Origin: Natronococcus sp. A-GB1
GTDB taxonomy: Archaea > Halobacteriota > Halobacteria > Halobacteriales > Natrialbaceae
Length of the DNA stretch: 64,000 bases
Direction of reading: 5' to 3'
NCBI RefSeq assembly: GCF_029688845.1
Contig: NZ_JARUKW010000011.1
Location: 1-64,000, forward strand
How positions within the stretch are numbered: the first letter of the stretch is position 1; every line of letters starts with the position of its first letter. The notes beneath the pieces were generated by a model. The model worked only from the letters and a program-made list of their open reading frames with translations. It was not told the DNA's origin and did no database searches. A program made the translations under genes and the position numbers. Shown here piece by piece: positions 52,757 to 61,216 of this stretch.

Positions 52757-53210
52757 ATGGTTGATGATCCCACTCGGGACGACGACGTGCAATCCGGTTC
52801 GGAGAGCGTTGGAGCCGAGAGAGAGAGAGAGACCTTCCCTCGCGGGAGATCCTGGAGCTAGATCACGTCTACGAGGCACTTGGCCACTCCCGTCGCCGGT
52901 ACCTCTGCTATACGCTGCTGGAGCGGGCGGAGTGGTCGCTGACCGACCTGGCGACGAAGATCGCCGCCTGGGAGAACGGCGTCCCCGAGCACGCGGTCAC
53001 CGATCTCCAGCGCGAACGGGTGTACGTCGCGCTCTACCACACCCACGTTCCGAAACTGGCCGACGACGACGTCGTTACCCTCGACGAGTCGACCGAAACG
53101 ATCGCGGCCGCCGAGAACGCCACCCAGGTCCTGGCCGCGCTCGAGGGAATGGGAACGACGCTGGACTCGAACCAGGAAACACACGCTCGAGGAGAGATGG
53201 ACAATGACAA
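52757..53210 (+). pseudogene. DUF7344 regulator out of frame at a (GA)8 tract (possibly phase-variable)
   Basis: ATG 52757 opens MVDDPTRDDDVQSGSESVGA, enters (GA)8 and stops soon after at a TAG. Two bases away in phase, the sequence after the tract reads DLPSREILELDHVYEALGHS, RRRYLCYTLLERAEWSLTDL and VYVALYHTHVPKLADDDVVT, a full DUF7344 domain. Deleting one GA unit restores one frame. The restored frame has no stop before the HalOD1 gene (it runs on to 53664), so a second lesion near the 3' end is possible. It pairs with the HalOD1 gene at 53204. Confidence 0.65.
52817..52832 (+). repeat. (GA)8 dinucleotide tract
   Basis: Sixteen bases of uninterrupted GA within the 5' coding part of the DUF7344 gene, at codon 21 onward. 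It is the only such microsatellite I noticed in the window. Confidence 0.9.
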
Positions 53211-53560
53211 ACAACGACAACGAAACCGAGCGGAACGGTTCGGATCTTGGCCGAGACACTCGCCGGCGGCAGGTTACACAGCGACACTACGACCCCGCTC
53301 GAGACGGGGACCTCACGACCGCGATCGTGTTCGCCGTCGCGGAAGCCGAGGGCGTCTCCCCGAGCGAGGTGACGTCACCACCGCTGTACGACTCGGTCGA
53401 CGTAGCGGCCATCGAGGACGCGTTCTTCGGGTCCGAGTCGGAATCCGAACCCCGACGGGGAGCGGGAGTCGTCGAGTTTCGCTACGTGGACTACCTCCTC
53501 AAGGTCAGGAGCGACGGCTGGATCCTGGTGTGCGAGTCGACCGGAGTCGATCCCTCGTGA
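53204..53560 (+). CDS. HalOD1 output-domain protein
   Basis: A 118-residue protein. The lead TNNDNETERNGSDLGRDTRR is followed by HYDPARDGDLTTAIVFAVAE, VTSPPLYDSVDVAAIEDAFF and VVEFRYVDYLLKVRSDGWIL, a complete HalOD1 domain. It lies directly behind the DUF7344 frame, mirroring the 30678/30398 pair, and converges on another HalOD1 gene at 53610. It is probably a signalling output or partner protein; the mechanism is unknown. Confidence 0.78.
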   Translation: MTNNDNETERNGSDLGRDTRRRQVTQRHYDPARDGDLTTAIVFAVAEAEGVSPSEVTSPPLYDSVDVAAIEDAFFGSESESEPRRGAGVVEFRYVDYLLKVRSDGWILVCESTGVDPS

Positions 53561-53609
53561 ACGCACGATTGTCCCTCGTGTCAGGCGGGGTACGGGCAGA
53601 ACGACGGTC

Positions 53610-53882
53610 TCAAGCGGTCGAGGCCACGCTGATATCGCCGTCGCCGGTAACCGTGACGGTGTAGCCGCAGTACTGGAAGGAGATCGTCCGAAGCGCACCG
53701 TCGTGGCTTCCGGCGACGAGGTCGTTCAGCGCGTCGGTGTCGATCACGTCGTAAAGCGGTGGGAGGTCGACCGGATCCGTATTCGAGACGTCCGCGACCG
53801 TGTACACCACGTCCGTCGTGAGCTCTCGTTTCGTCGTGCGCTCGGCCGGGCTACACCGATCGAAACTTCGTGTCTCAGTCAT
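53610..53882 (-). CDS. HalOD1 output-domain protein
   Basis: A 90-residue protein starting MTETRSFDRCSPAERTTKRE. Then LTTDVVYTVADVSNTDPVDL, PPLYDVIDTDALNDLVAGS and ISFQYCGYTVTVTGDGDISV give the whole HalOD1 pattern. The start at 53882 matches family length. It is convergent with the HalOD1 gene at 53204 (50-bp gap). Confidence 0.8.
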   Translation of the reverse strand: MTETRSFDRCSPAERTTKRELTTDVVYTVADVSNTDPVDLPPLYDVIDTDALNDLVAGSHDGALRTISFQYCGYTVTVTGDGDISVASTA

Positions 53883-54343
53883 TGCACTCCCATCCACCGT
53901 CCTCTCTGATATTCCTTGACCATGATTCTGAACCGTCGACGACAGTAGTGGTTGCTTACTACTGGCCTCACGCCGGACTGTCGTGCTTTCGCCCACAGCG
54001 AGGGAACTGGAAGGAAATCCGACCGTTCCCAACACCGGTACTCAGTGGAATGGATCCCGTCAGCGAAGCGCTCGAAGGTCGGGATGCGCTCCGACGACGG
54101 CCTCACCACCGGCGACGCGATCCCGGAGGGCCATCCACTCGAGGTGTCGAGCCAGAACAGTACCGGAACATGGCTTGCGCCGAGCAACGAGGCGACGGCA
54201 AAGCGGTGTTTGCCACACACCAGGAGCGGTTCACCGTCCCGACCGACGTCGACGGCGAGTTTGAGGAGTAGCTCGCTTCTCGACTGGATCGCCCCACCGC
54301 CTTGAACGGCGATTCTCCGAGACCAATTGTTATCGACCGACAC
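53883..54343 (-). pseudogene. Decayed fragment with a ParB/sulfiredoxin-like segment
   Basis: The minus frame contains VDVGRDGEPLLVCGKHRFAV, ASLLGASHVPVLFW. This resembles the 'VGRDGE.L..DGKHRLA.AKLLG...IPV' strand-helix of ParB-like domains found in haloarchaeal glycan-cluster proteins. The rest of the frame does not support an intact protein. Evidence is limited to this segment. Confidence 0.35.
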
Positions 54344-54750
54344 TATGTCTGACGAAAGTATTTACGGTAGAGTGTCCGACTGTCAATTGGCAGATCGGTA
54401 CCACCGGTGGGATGCCTGTTGCTATCGCCGCGTCCCGGCACTCGAGAGTCGTGGTGGGCTTGCTCGAGGTCGGTTCGTACGTACCGGTCGAGGATTCCGA
54501 TCCCGGTCGGTTTCGCCACCCTCGCGTCTGTTCTCGAGCCGTGTGTTTACCTGAACTCCGAGGCGACGTTTCGAGACGAACTCGACGACGCACTAGCTGA
54601 CACTCGGCAACGGGGCCACCAGTTCTATTCACCCTATAGTCGCCGGAAAGTATTTATCGAACCGCTCCGGAGTGGATACTGGCCGACGGAATACGCTCGA
54701 CAGCCATAGTACGCGGACTCCGGTCCGGCCCTCAGCCCTTTTCGGTGACG
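54344..54750. other. Spacer with an uncertain frame
   Basis: The plus frame ending at 54709 contains YLNSEATFRDELDDALADTR, QRGHQFYSPYSRRKVFIEPL, which has protein-like character. However, the preceding sequence is poor and no start is convincing. Possibly the 3' end of a lost gene. Confidence 0.3.
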
Positions 54751-55056
54751 CTACATCTCGACACTCTCGAGCAGCGACTCGAGAGTCGCGGGTTCGTTCG
54801 TTCGATCCAGCCGATCGACGACGTCGTTGTCGCCGTCCCGACGTATCCGCCGAAGGAGAAGCTTCGACTCCCGAATTTCGACGACGTAACTCACTTCGGT
54901 AGTGCCCTCGAGAACGTCGAAAAGCGATTCGTGGTACACTACGGCATCGACCGTCCCCCACGTCCAGTCCGGATCGTATCGCCACCCCATCGGAAGCTCG
55001 GTCGCAGAGAGTCGCTCCCGGATCTCACCCCCCTGGTCGGAATCTGAGCCATCCAT
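54751..55056 (-). CDS. Conserved hypothetical acidic protein, 101 aa
   Basis: MDGSDSDQGGEIRERLSATE leads into LPMGWRYDPDWTWGTVDAVV, YHESLFDVLEGTTEVSYVVE and a C-terminal acidic helix. It is haloarchaeal in composition, soluble and Trp-rich in its first half. The family is unknown to me. AT-rich DNA (TTATTGATTATTGCATTC) lies just upstream as a probable promoter. Confidence 0.6.
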   Translation of the reverse strand: MDGSDSDQGGEIRERLSATELPMGWRYDPDWTWGTVDAVVYHESLFDVLEGTTEVSYVVEIRESKLLLRRIRRDGDNDVVDRLDRTNEPATLESLLESVEM

Positions 55057-55522
55057 TATTGATTATTGCATTCTACGACTACTACATAAATGGTTCAGAC
55101 TGAGACGGGGGTTCTTGGCACCAGTAGCGGAAGCGTCGGAGTTCACCCGTGTCGCGTTCGTTTCGAGGACGATAGGGACACTGAACCTGCCGCCACCACG
55201 TACTCACGGTAGAACGTATTTATCCCCCTCTCTGATAGAAATCAGCCGGAGGGTCCCGCCGCTGACGCTCTGTCGTTCGCATGCATCTCCGGCTACCCTA
55301 CTCCTCCAACCCAACTCTCGGATTTTCGAGTTCCGGTATTCGGGTGTGGTCCGGTCCACTCACACCGTACAGCAGCGGCACGACGCCACCGACGAATACG
55401 TTCGGCGACCGAAATCCGTCCGACCGTCGAATCTCGAGTCTCGTTCCGAAGCCGAGATACTCGCCTCGCATATTTGTAGTCCGGTGTGCATCGGGTCGAC
55501 GGGATTCCGTTCCGAGGAGCCC
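55057..55522. other. Intergenic region, nothing recognised
   Basis: About 465 bp with only shadow frames. Short AT-rich patch at 55070-55090, probably the promoter of the minus-strand gene before it. Confidence 0.35.
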
Positions 55523-56536
55523 TTACTGATCGAGGACGTCGCCGCGAAGCTCGTACGCACGAACCTCGCCGCAGTTCTGTGCGCCGAACGTGATCGTCTC
55601 GGTGTCGCCGGCCTCGAGATCGATCTCGGTGCTTTCGGTTTGCTCGTCACGGTCGCCTCGAAGACCGACCCAGACGAAGCCCGTGATCTCGTCGGCCGTC
55701 TCGTTGTACACGTCGACCTCGACCTGACAGTTCTGTCCGTCGAACGCGTGAGACTGGATCGAGAAGACGTTGTCCGTTCCACCCTCCATGCTGACGTATC
55801 CGTCGACGTCGTTGTCGGCGTCGTGGTCGATTGCCTCGTAGCCGTGAAGTTCGAACCCGTAGTGGGTCGCCTCGTCACACCCCTCCAGTACGGCAGTTAG
55901 CTCGTGACTCGAGTCGTCGCCGTCGAGTTCGTACTCGTTGTTCCGGGACTCCGAGAGGATCTCGTCACCGTAGTAGACGACGAAATCGTACTGAATTTCG
56001 GCGGTCTCGTCCTCGGGTCGGGTGATCCTTGCGGTCAGTTCACAGCCACCTTCGGCCCCGAACTCCGCAACCTCGAGCGGGCTGTCGTTGGCGATTTCGT
56101 CCTCGTAGTCGTCCGGATCGAGTTCCTCGGTTTCCTCGTCGTCGCTGTCGTCGTCATCCTCCTCGTCGTCGCCATCGCCGTCATCGTCATCATCGTCGTC
56201 ATCGCTGTCGTCCTCCTCCGAGTCGGTTTCTCCGTCCTCGTCGTCGGCCTCTTCGCCACCGAACTCGTCCTCGTCGTCGGCCTCTTCGCTATCGTACTCG
56301 TCGTCGGTCTCGTTGCCGTCGTCCTCCGTTTCGTTTCCGTCGTTCCCGTTCTCGTCGTCGGCATCGTCCGTCTCGTTGCCGACGTCGTCGCTTTCGTCGG
56401 TGTCCGTCGTGTCGTCTTCGTCCGCTGCGCCGTCGTCCTCGGGCGCGTCATCGTCGCCGTTCTCGTCGTTGTCGCTACAGCCGGCTACCACGGCTGCTGC
56501 ACCCGTTGCACCAATTAGGAACTTTCTCCGATCCAT
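55523..56536 (-). CDS. Exported acidic lipoprotein, paralogue of the 50920 product
   Basis: A 337-residue protein. MDRRKFLIGATGAAAVVAGC is a Tat/lipobox signal. Residues ~22-148 are a nearly pure Asp/Glu linker. The C-terminal ~185 residues (NDSPLEVAEFGAEGGCELTA; AFDGQNCQVEVDVYNETADE; ITFGAQNCGEVRAYELRGDV) align by eye with the last domain of the 50920-52206 product, including Cys positions and the 'CRVSADTAN/CQVEVDVYN' strand, and resemble FxLYD-like beta sandwiches. It sits directly downstream of a propeller gene on the same strand (~245-bp spacer). Confidence 0.8.
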   Translation of the reverse strand: MDRRKFLIGATGAAAVVAGCSDNDENGDDDAPEDDGAADEDDTTDTDESDDVGNETDDADDENGNDGNETEDDGNETDDEYDSEEADDEDEFGGEEADDEDGETDSEEDDSDDDDDDDDGDGDDEEDDDDSDDEETEELDPDDYEDEIANDSPLEVAEFGAEGGCELTARITRPEDETAEIQYDFVVYYGDEILSESRNNEYELDGDDSSHELTAVLEGCDEATHYGFELHGYEAIDHDADNDVDGYVSMEGGTDNVFSIQSHAFDGQNCQVEVDVYNETADEITGFVWVGLRGDRDEQTESTEIDLEAGDTETITFGAQNCGEVRAYELRGDVLDQ

Positions 56537-56782
56537 GAAAACAATGAGTTTTCATAGATAAAAAATATACCGGTGAGCTAGTGAATAAAGGGTACCGGTC
56601 AGCTACGTACGACCGTTCGCTGCTCGAGATACTCCTGGCTTAACAGCCGGTATGAAAGGAACCCACAGCGAAGAGAGCGACGATAACTGTGGTCCGGCGT
56701 CCTTGGAAGGCTGAAGCTGCGGCCTCGGCTCGGAGTTCTGTGACCAGCCAAACGGCCTGATCGAGGGGACCCCCCGTGGCCG

Positions 56783-58408
56783 TCAGTCTTGCCGTTCCTC
56801 GGGGTTCGAACGTCGGCGCAGCCACTCGAGGCCGAGCACGCCGCCGGCGATCCCGGCGCCAGTCGTGAAGCCGGGTGTGCCCTCGGCGTCGTCCTCGGCT
56901 TCGGGGTCGCCGTCGTCATCATCGTCGTCGTCGGCATCGTCGTCCCCCGTGCCATCGTCGCTCGTGTCGTCCTCCGTTCCCTCTCTCTCGGCTTCCTCCT
57001 CGTCTTCTTCCCCGTCGTCAGCCCCTTCCGATCCGTCGTCGTCGTCGGATTCGCCCTCCTCGACGCTTTCCGACTCATCGTCTTCGTCGGATTCATCGTC
57101 GGTTCCTTTCTCCTCCTCTTCCTCACCGTCTTCTGGCTCGTCCCCTTCGTCACCTTCTTCCTCGCCGTCTTCTGACTCGTCCTCTTCCTCGCCGTCTTCC
57201 GGATCGTCGTCCTCCTCACGCTCCTCGAGTTCGGCCTCCGAGCGGATCGCGAGCAGTCGGTCGCGGCTTCGTCCGTAGACGGTTCCCTCGACGAGGGTCG
57301 CGTCCAGTCGGGGTACCCCGTTCTCATCGTCCGGGACGACGGACCACTTCACGGCGCCGTCCTCGTCGAACACGAACAGGCCGTGCTCGTCCTCCTCGAA
57401 GTCCTCCTGACTACCGTCGATGCCGACGTAGATCCAGTCGTCCGCGACGACCGGCTGCTGGGCGTGTTTGATCGGCTGGTCGGGTTCCCACACCTGTTCG
57501 CCCGTTTCGCGATCGAAGCCGGCCGCGTCGTACGTCGGGTTGGTGTAGACGCGATCCTCGGTGATCGTCGCGGGAACGTTGCCCTCGTACCGCTCCCCTT
57601 CCTCGCCGGTTTCGGTATCGTACAGGACTACGTCACTGGGGTACGGCCCCTCGCCGTCGTCCATGGCGACGGCGACGTAGCCCTGGCCTGCGACGATCGG
57701 GTCGTGGCTGACGATCCCTACCATCTCGTCGGGAATCTCGGTCGTCCACCGTTCGGAGCCGTCCTCGAGTTCGCGCGCGAAGACGTACGACTCGCTGCAC
57801 GCGAACACCGCTCCGTCGGCGACGGGCGGGGCACCGTTCATGTAGAACTCCTCCTCGGCCTCGAAGCTCCAGCGCTCGGAGCCGTCCGAATCGAACGCGT
57901 ACAGCGCCGTCTCGGAGAGGGTGTACACGTCTCCGTCGGAGACGTTCGGCGGCGTGAGCTCCTCCCCGTCCTCGAGGTTGGCCTGCCAGCGAACGCTTCC
58001 GTCGTCGGTGTCCAGCGCGGTCAGCGAGTCGCCGCCGACGTAGAGGGTCTCGGCGTCGATCGCCGGGGTCCCGGAGGCATCGACAGCGTCGCTCTCCCAC
58101 AGTATCGACCCGTCTTCCGCGTCCAGGGCGTGAACCTCCTCGTCTGTCGTCTGGTACACCGTCCCGTTCCGAACCGCGATCGGACCGCCGTGGTCGCGTT
58201 CCCAGTCGACCGCGACGGGCGACTCGGGCCCGGACCGATCGGGGAAGTAGGCGTTGTTGTTCGGCGCTCCTCTGCTCGAGGGCCAGCCGTCTTCGGACTC
58301 GACGTCCGGTTCGTCGCTCTCGGCCGTTCCGACCGACCCGAGAATCCCGCTAACGGCGAGTGCTCCGCCGCTCGCCGCGAGTAGCTTTCGGCGCGTTGAC
58401 GACAACAT
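56783..58408 (-). CDS. Surface-anchored PQQ-type beta-propeller protein (paralogue 4)
   Basis: A 541-residue protein. MLSSTRRKLLAASGGALAVS is a Tat signal. Propeller blades span ~45-395 (VHALDAEDGSILWESDA; LTALDTDDGSVRWQANL; LYAFDSDGSERWSFEAE). The Glu/Asp stalk is ~125 residues, and TPGFTTGAGIAGGVLGLEWL with RRR forms the PGF-CTERM-like anchor. It is more diverged than paralogues 2 and 3. It is followed on the same strand by the acidic lipoprotein at 55523. The start at 58408 is set by the signal peptide; a long upstream frame is spurious. Confidence 0.88.
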   Translation of the reverse strand: MLSSTRRKLLAASGGALAVSGILGSVGTAESDEPDVESEDGWPSSRGAPNNNAYFPDRSGPESPVAVDWERDHGGPIAVRNGTVYQTTDEEVHALDAEDGSILWESDAVDASGTPAIDAETLYVGGDSLTALDTDDGSVRWQANLEDGEELTPPNVSDGDVYTLSETALYAFDSDGSERWSFEAEEEFYMNGAPPVADGAVFACSESYVFARELEDGSERWTTEIPDEMVGIVSHDPIVAGQGYVAVAMDDGEGPYPSDVVLYDTETGEEGERYEGNVPATITEDRVYTNPTYDAAGFDRETGEQVWEPDQPIKHAQQPVVADDWIYVGIDGSQEDFEEDEHGLFVFDEDGAVKWSVVPDDENGVPRLDATLVEGTVYGRSRDRLLAIRSEAELEEREEDDDPEDGEEEDESEDGEEEGDEGDEPEDGEEEEEKGTDDESDEDDESESVEEGESDDDDGSEGADDGEEDEEEAEREGTEDDTSDDGTGDDDADDDDDDDGDPEAEDDAEGTPGFTTGAGIAGGVLGLEWLRRRSNPEERQD

Positions 58409-58700
58409 ACGTTGGGCGTCTGGGAGAGCGATCATAATTACCGGTCGAATAGACTCTTTTCGACTCGAAACGATCGGGCCGGACAGCTGTGTCGCCATCT
58501 GAACAGGAGACGGTCGCCCGGTTGTGGCGACCCGGTCCATCGAGGCCGAACGAGTCGAGCAACGAGAGCACGCCTTTGTCGCTATCGGGGCGCTCGAGGA
58601 ACGGTACCCTGCGACGGACCGTCTCCGCGGATCGGCGAGACGTCGATCACCCTGTCGGCCGAACGGACGTGAAACAGTTGTCACCAGCCGAACCGTCCGC

Positions 58701-59135
58701 TCACCGAACGATCGTCACCGGTACCGGCGATCGTCGGGCGACCGACTCGGCGATACTGCCTAGCAGGATTCGACTCGCACCGGTTCGGCCGTGGCTGCCG
58801 AGTACGATATGATCCACGCCGTGGTCCTCGACGTAGTCGACGATCGTCTCGGAGATGTCGCCGATGACGTACTCGGTCTCGAGTTCGACGTTGGCGTCTG
58901 CGGCCCGTCTGCGTGCGGTTTCGAGCAGGTTATCCGCCTGCGTTTCGTGTTCGTCACGAATCCGTTCGTAGTTCGACAGCGATCCGGTCTCGAGCCCGGT
59001 CGCCGCGTAGATCTCGCTGGGATCGATCACGTGGAGGGCGGTGAACCGAGCCGACGGATACTCCTCGAGCGCGAACTCGAGGGCCTCGGTCGACCGATCG
59101 GAGTCGTCGATGGGAACCAGAACGTGGGCGGCCAT
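58701..59135 (-). CDS. Universal stress protein (UspA family)
   Basis: A 144-residue single UspA domain starting MAAHVLVPIDDSDRSTEALE. The ATP-binding loop GSHGRTGASRILLGSIAESV and the end RRSPVPVTIVR are nearly identical to those of the UspA at 13741. In-frame ATG at 59162 would add nine atypical residues. General stress or nucleotide-sensing role inferred from the family. Confidence 0.92.
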   Translation of the reverse strand: MAAHVLVPIDDSDRSTEALEFALEEYPSARFTALHVIDPSEIYAATGLETGSLSNYERIRDEHETQADNLLETARRRAADANVELETEYVIGDISETIVDYVEDHGVDHIVLGSHGRTGASRILLGSIAESVARRSPVPVTIVR

Positions 59136-59280
59136 GCCTCCTGGTTCAGTCGGTACCGTCATAAACCTCCGTCGTCGGCAGCGTCCGAAACGTCGGTCTC
59201 GGCTACGAAACGCTCATGGAGACAGTCACGCCCGACGCAAAATGTGCTAAATACTCTCACGGGGTGTATCCAAACATACC

Positions 59281-59586
59281 ATGGAAACCATCATCATTGC
59301 AGTGGTGGTCATCCTGCTCGGCGCGTGGTGGGCCAGGCTCCTGGTCCGCCAGCGCGACGCCGACAACGACGACACCGCTCCCGAATCCGGCGACGGCGAG
59401 GACTCCCTCGACGGGCTTGCGTCCGGCGGCTACCACCCCGCGGGCGTGGAGTACTGGGGCCAGGCCAACGAGCGAACGGTCGAGCCCCGACCGCCCGCAC
59501 CGGGAGTCTGCCCGACCTGCGAGACCGAGAACGACCCATCCTACACGTACTGTCGGAACTGCGTCGGGCGGCTTCGTCCGACGTAG
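59281..59586 (+). CDS. Small membrane protein with C-terminal zinc ribbon
   Basis: A 101-residue protein. METIIIAVVVILLGAWWARL is a single N-terminal membrane helix, followed by an acidic/Gly linker and a zinc ribbon CPTCETENDPSYTYCRNCVG at the C-terminus. This is like the haloarchaeal DUF7577-type family. A T6 tract follows the stop. The function is unknown. Confidence 0.75.
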   Translation: METIIIAVVVILLGAWWARLLVRQRDADNDDTAPESGDGEDSLDGLASGGYHPAGVEYWGQANERTVEPRPPAPGVCPTCETENDPSYTYCRNCVGRLRPT

Positions 59587-59592
59587 TCACTG

Positions 59593-59598
59593 TTTTTT
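59593..59598 (+). terminator. Oligo-T termination tract
   Basis: TTTTTT starts 6 nt after the stop of the zinc-ribbon membrane-protein gene and lies before the convergent RNase J gene. Confidence 0.5.
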
Positions 59599-59659
59599 GC
59601 AGGTCGATCGTCGTTTGGATCACATCCCGGATTGAGTCCTCCCGAGAACGAAACCGCGC

Positions 59660-61003
59660 CTACACCAACTCGATGATGTTCCCGTTACGGGTCACGTGCA
59701 GGTCGCGGCCCATTCTGTACCCCTCGCTCTCGCAGAGGTCGACGTAGCCGGAGAACCCTTTCAGGTCCTGGTGGGCAGGGATGATGTGCTGGGGCTGGAG
59801 CGCGTCGAGCATCTCGTAGTGACCTTCCTGGCAGAGGTGACCCGAGACGTGGACGTCGTCGTAGACACGGGCGCCCTGCATGCCGAGGAGTTTCTCGGCC
59901 TGGTAGCGCTGGCCCTCGTTGGTCGGCTCCGGAATCACGCGAGCGGAGAAGACGACCTTGTCACCCTCGTCCAGCTCGTAGGGGGTCTCGCCGCGGGCCA
60001 TCCGGGTGAGCAGCGCGCGAGGCTCGCCCTGGTGGCCCGTCACGACGGGCAGGAAGTTCCCTTTCCCGTCGTTCATGATTCGCTCTAAGGTCTGGTCGAT
60101 GGACCGGCGGTAGCCGACCATCTCGACGTCCGACGGGAAGTCGATACCGACCTGCGTCGCGGTGCTGGAGTACTGTTCCATCGATCGGCCGAGCAAGATT
60201 GGCTGCCGGCCGATCTCCCGCGCGAACTCGATGATGGATTTGACCCGCGCGATGTGACTCGAGAACGTCGAGGCGATGATCCCCCCGTTGTAGTCCTCTA
60301 CGCTATAGAGGACGTCCCGAAGGTGTTCCCGGGCGACCTTCTCACTCGGGGTCCGGCCCTTCTTGCTCGCGTTCGTACAGTCCTCGATGTAACACAACAC
60401 GCCGTTGCCCTCGCGACCGATCTCGCGGAACCGCTCCATGTCGATCGGGTCACCGATGACGGGCGTGTGGTCCATGCGCTTGTCCAGTCCGTAGACGATC
60501 GCCCCTTCGGGCGTGTGAAGCACCGGGTTGATCGCCTGGACGATCGAGTGGGTGACGTTGACGAACTCGAGTTCGCAGCCGTGGTCGCCGATCGACATCG
60601 TCCCGCCGGCGTCCATCTCGACGATGTCGTTGTCGAAGCCGAACTTCTGCTCGTCGTCGACCTCCTCCCGGACCAGTTCACAGGTAAACGGCGTCGCCAC
60701 GACCGGCGCATCGTACCGGTGGGCCAGCTTGGAGATGGCGCCGATGTGGTCTAAGTGGCCGTGGCTCGGGACGATCGCCTGAACGTCGCCCTCGAGGTCG
60801 CTCATGACTCGATCGTCGGGAATCGCACCCATGTCGATCAGATCCAGACTGTGCATCCCCTCGGTCCGGAGGTTGTCGTGAATGAGGACCTTCGACAGGT
60901 TCAGTCCCATATCGAAGATCACGATGTCGTCGCCGGCGCGAACCGCGGTCATCTGTCGGCCGACTTCCTCGTATCCGCCAATCGTTGCAATTTCGATTTC
61001 CAT
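59660..61003 (-). CDS. rnj: Ribonuclease J (archaeal beta-CASP metallo-beta-lactamase RNase)
   Basis: A 447-residue protein. The metallo-beta-lactamase motif [10 protein letters not shown] (H-x-H-x-D-H) is at ~80. The beta-CASP region has [20 protein letters not shown] and [20 protein letters not shown], then [20 protein letters not shown] and [10 protein letters not shown]. The protein has archaeal length and lacks the bacterial C-terminal domain. It is a 5'-3' exoribonuclease, possibly with endonuclease activity, that degrades 5'-monophosphorylated RNA in the cytoplasm. Single gene. Confidence 0.93.
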   Translation of the reverse strand: MEIEIATIGGYEEVGRQMTAVRAGDDIVIFDMGLNLSKVLIHDNLRTEGMHSLDLIDMGAIPDDRVMSDLEGDVQAIVPSHGHLDHIGAISKLAHRYDAPVVATPFTCELVREEVDDEQKFGFDNDIVEMDAGGTMSIGDHGCELEFVNVTHSIVQAINPVLHTPEGAIVYGLDKRMDHTPVIGDPIDMERFREIGREGNGVLCYIEDCTNASKKGRTPSEKVAREHLRDVLYSVEDYNGGIIASTFSSHIARVKSIIEFAREIGRQPILLGRSMEQYSSTATQVGIDFPSDVEMVGYRRSIDQTLERIMNDGKGNFLPVVTGHQGEPRALLTRMARGETPYELDEGDKVVFSARVIPEPTNEGQRYQAEKLLGMQGARVYDDVHVSGHLCQEGHYEMLDALQPQHIIPAHQDLKGFSGYVDLCESEGYRMGRDLHVTRNGNIIELV

Positions 61004-61216
61004 TGGTAGACCCGATCATAGCAGTCCCATCGAACAGTCCCGGAGCCCGAACGGCTGCGGTCGGAGGAACGAAACGGCCGGTGACGTGAGAATTCACGTC
61101 CTTGGCGTTACACTGTTCCCGACTGTGCCAAGGACAGCGCCTCTTTCGGTTACTCGGACGATGATGCCCCAGACGTAAGTACTCCGGGGTCCCGCCCCGG
61201 AACCAGTGTTGGCGGT

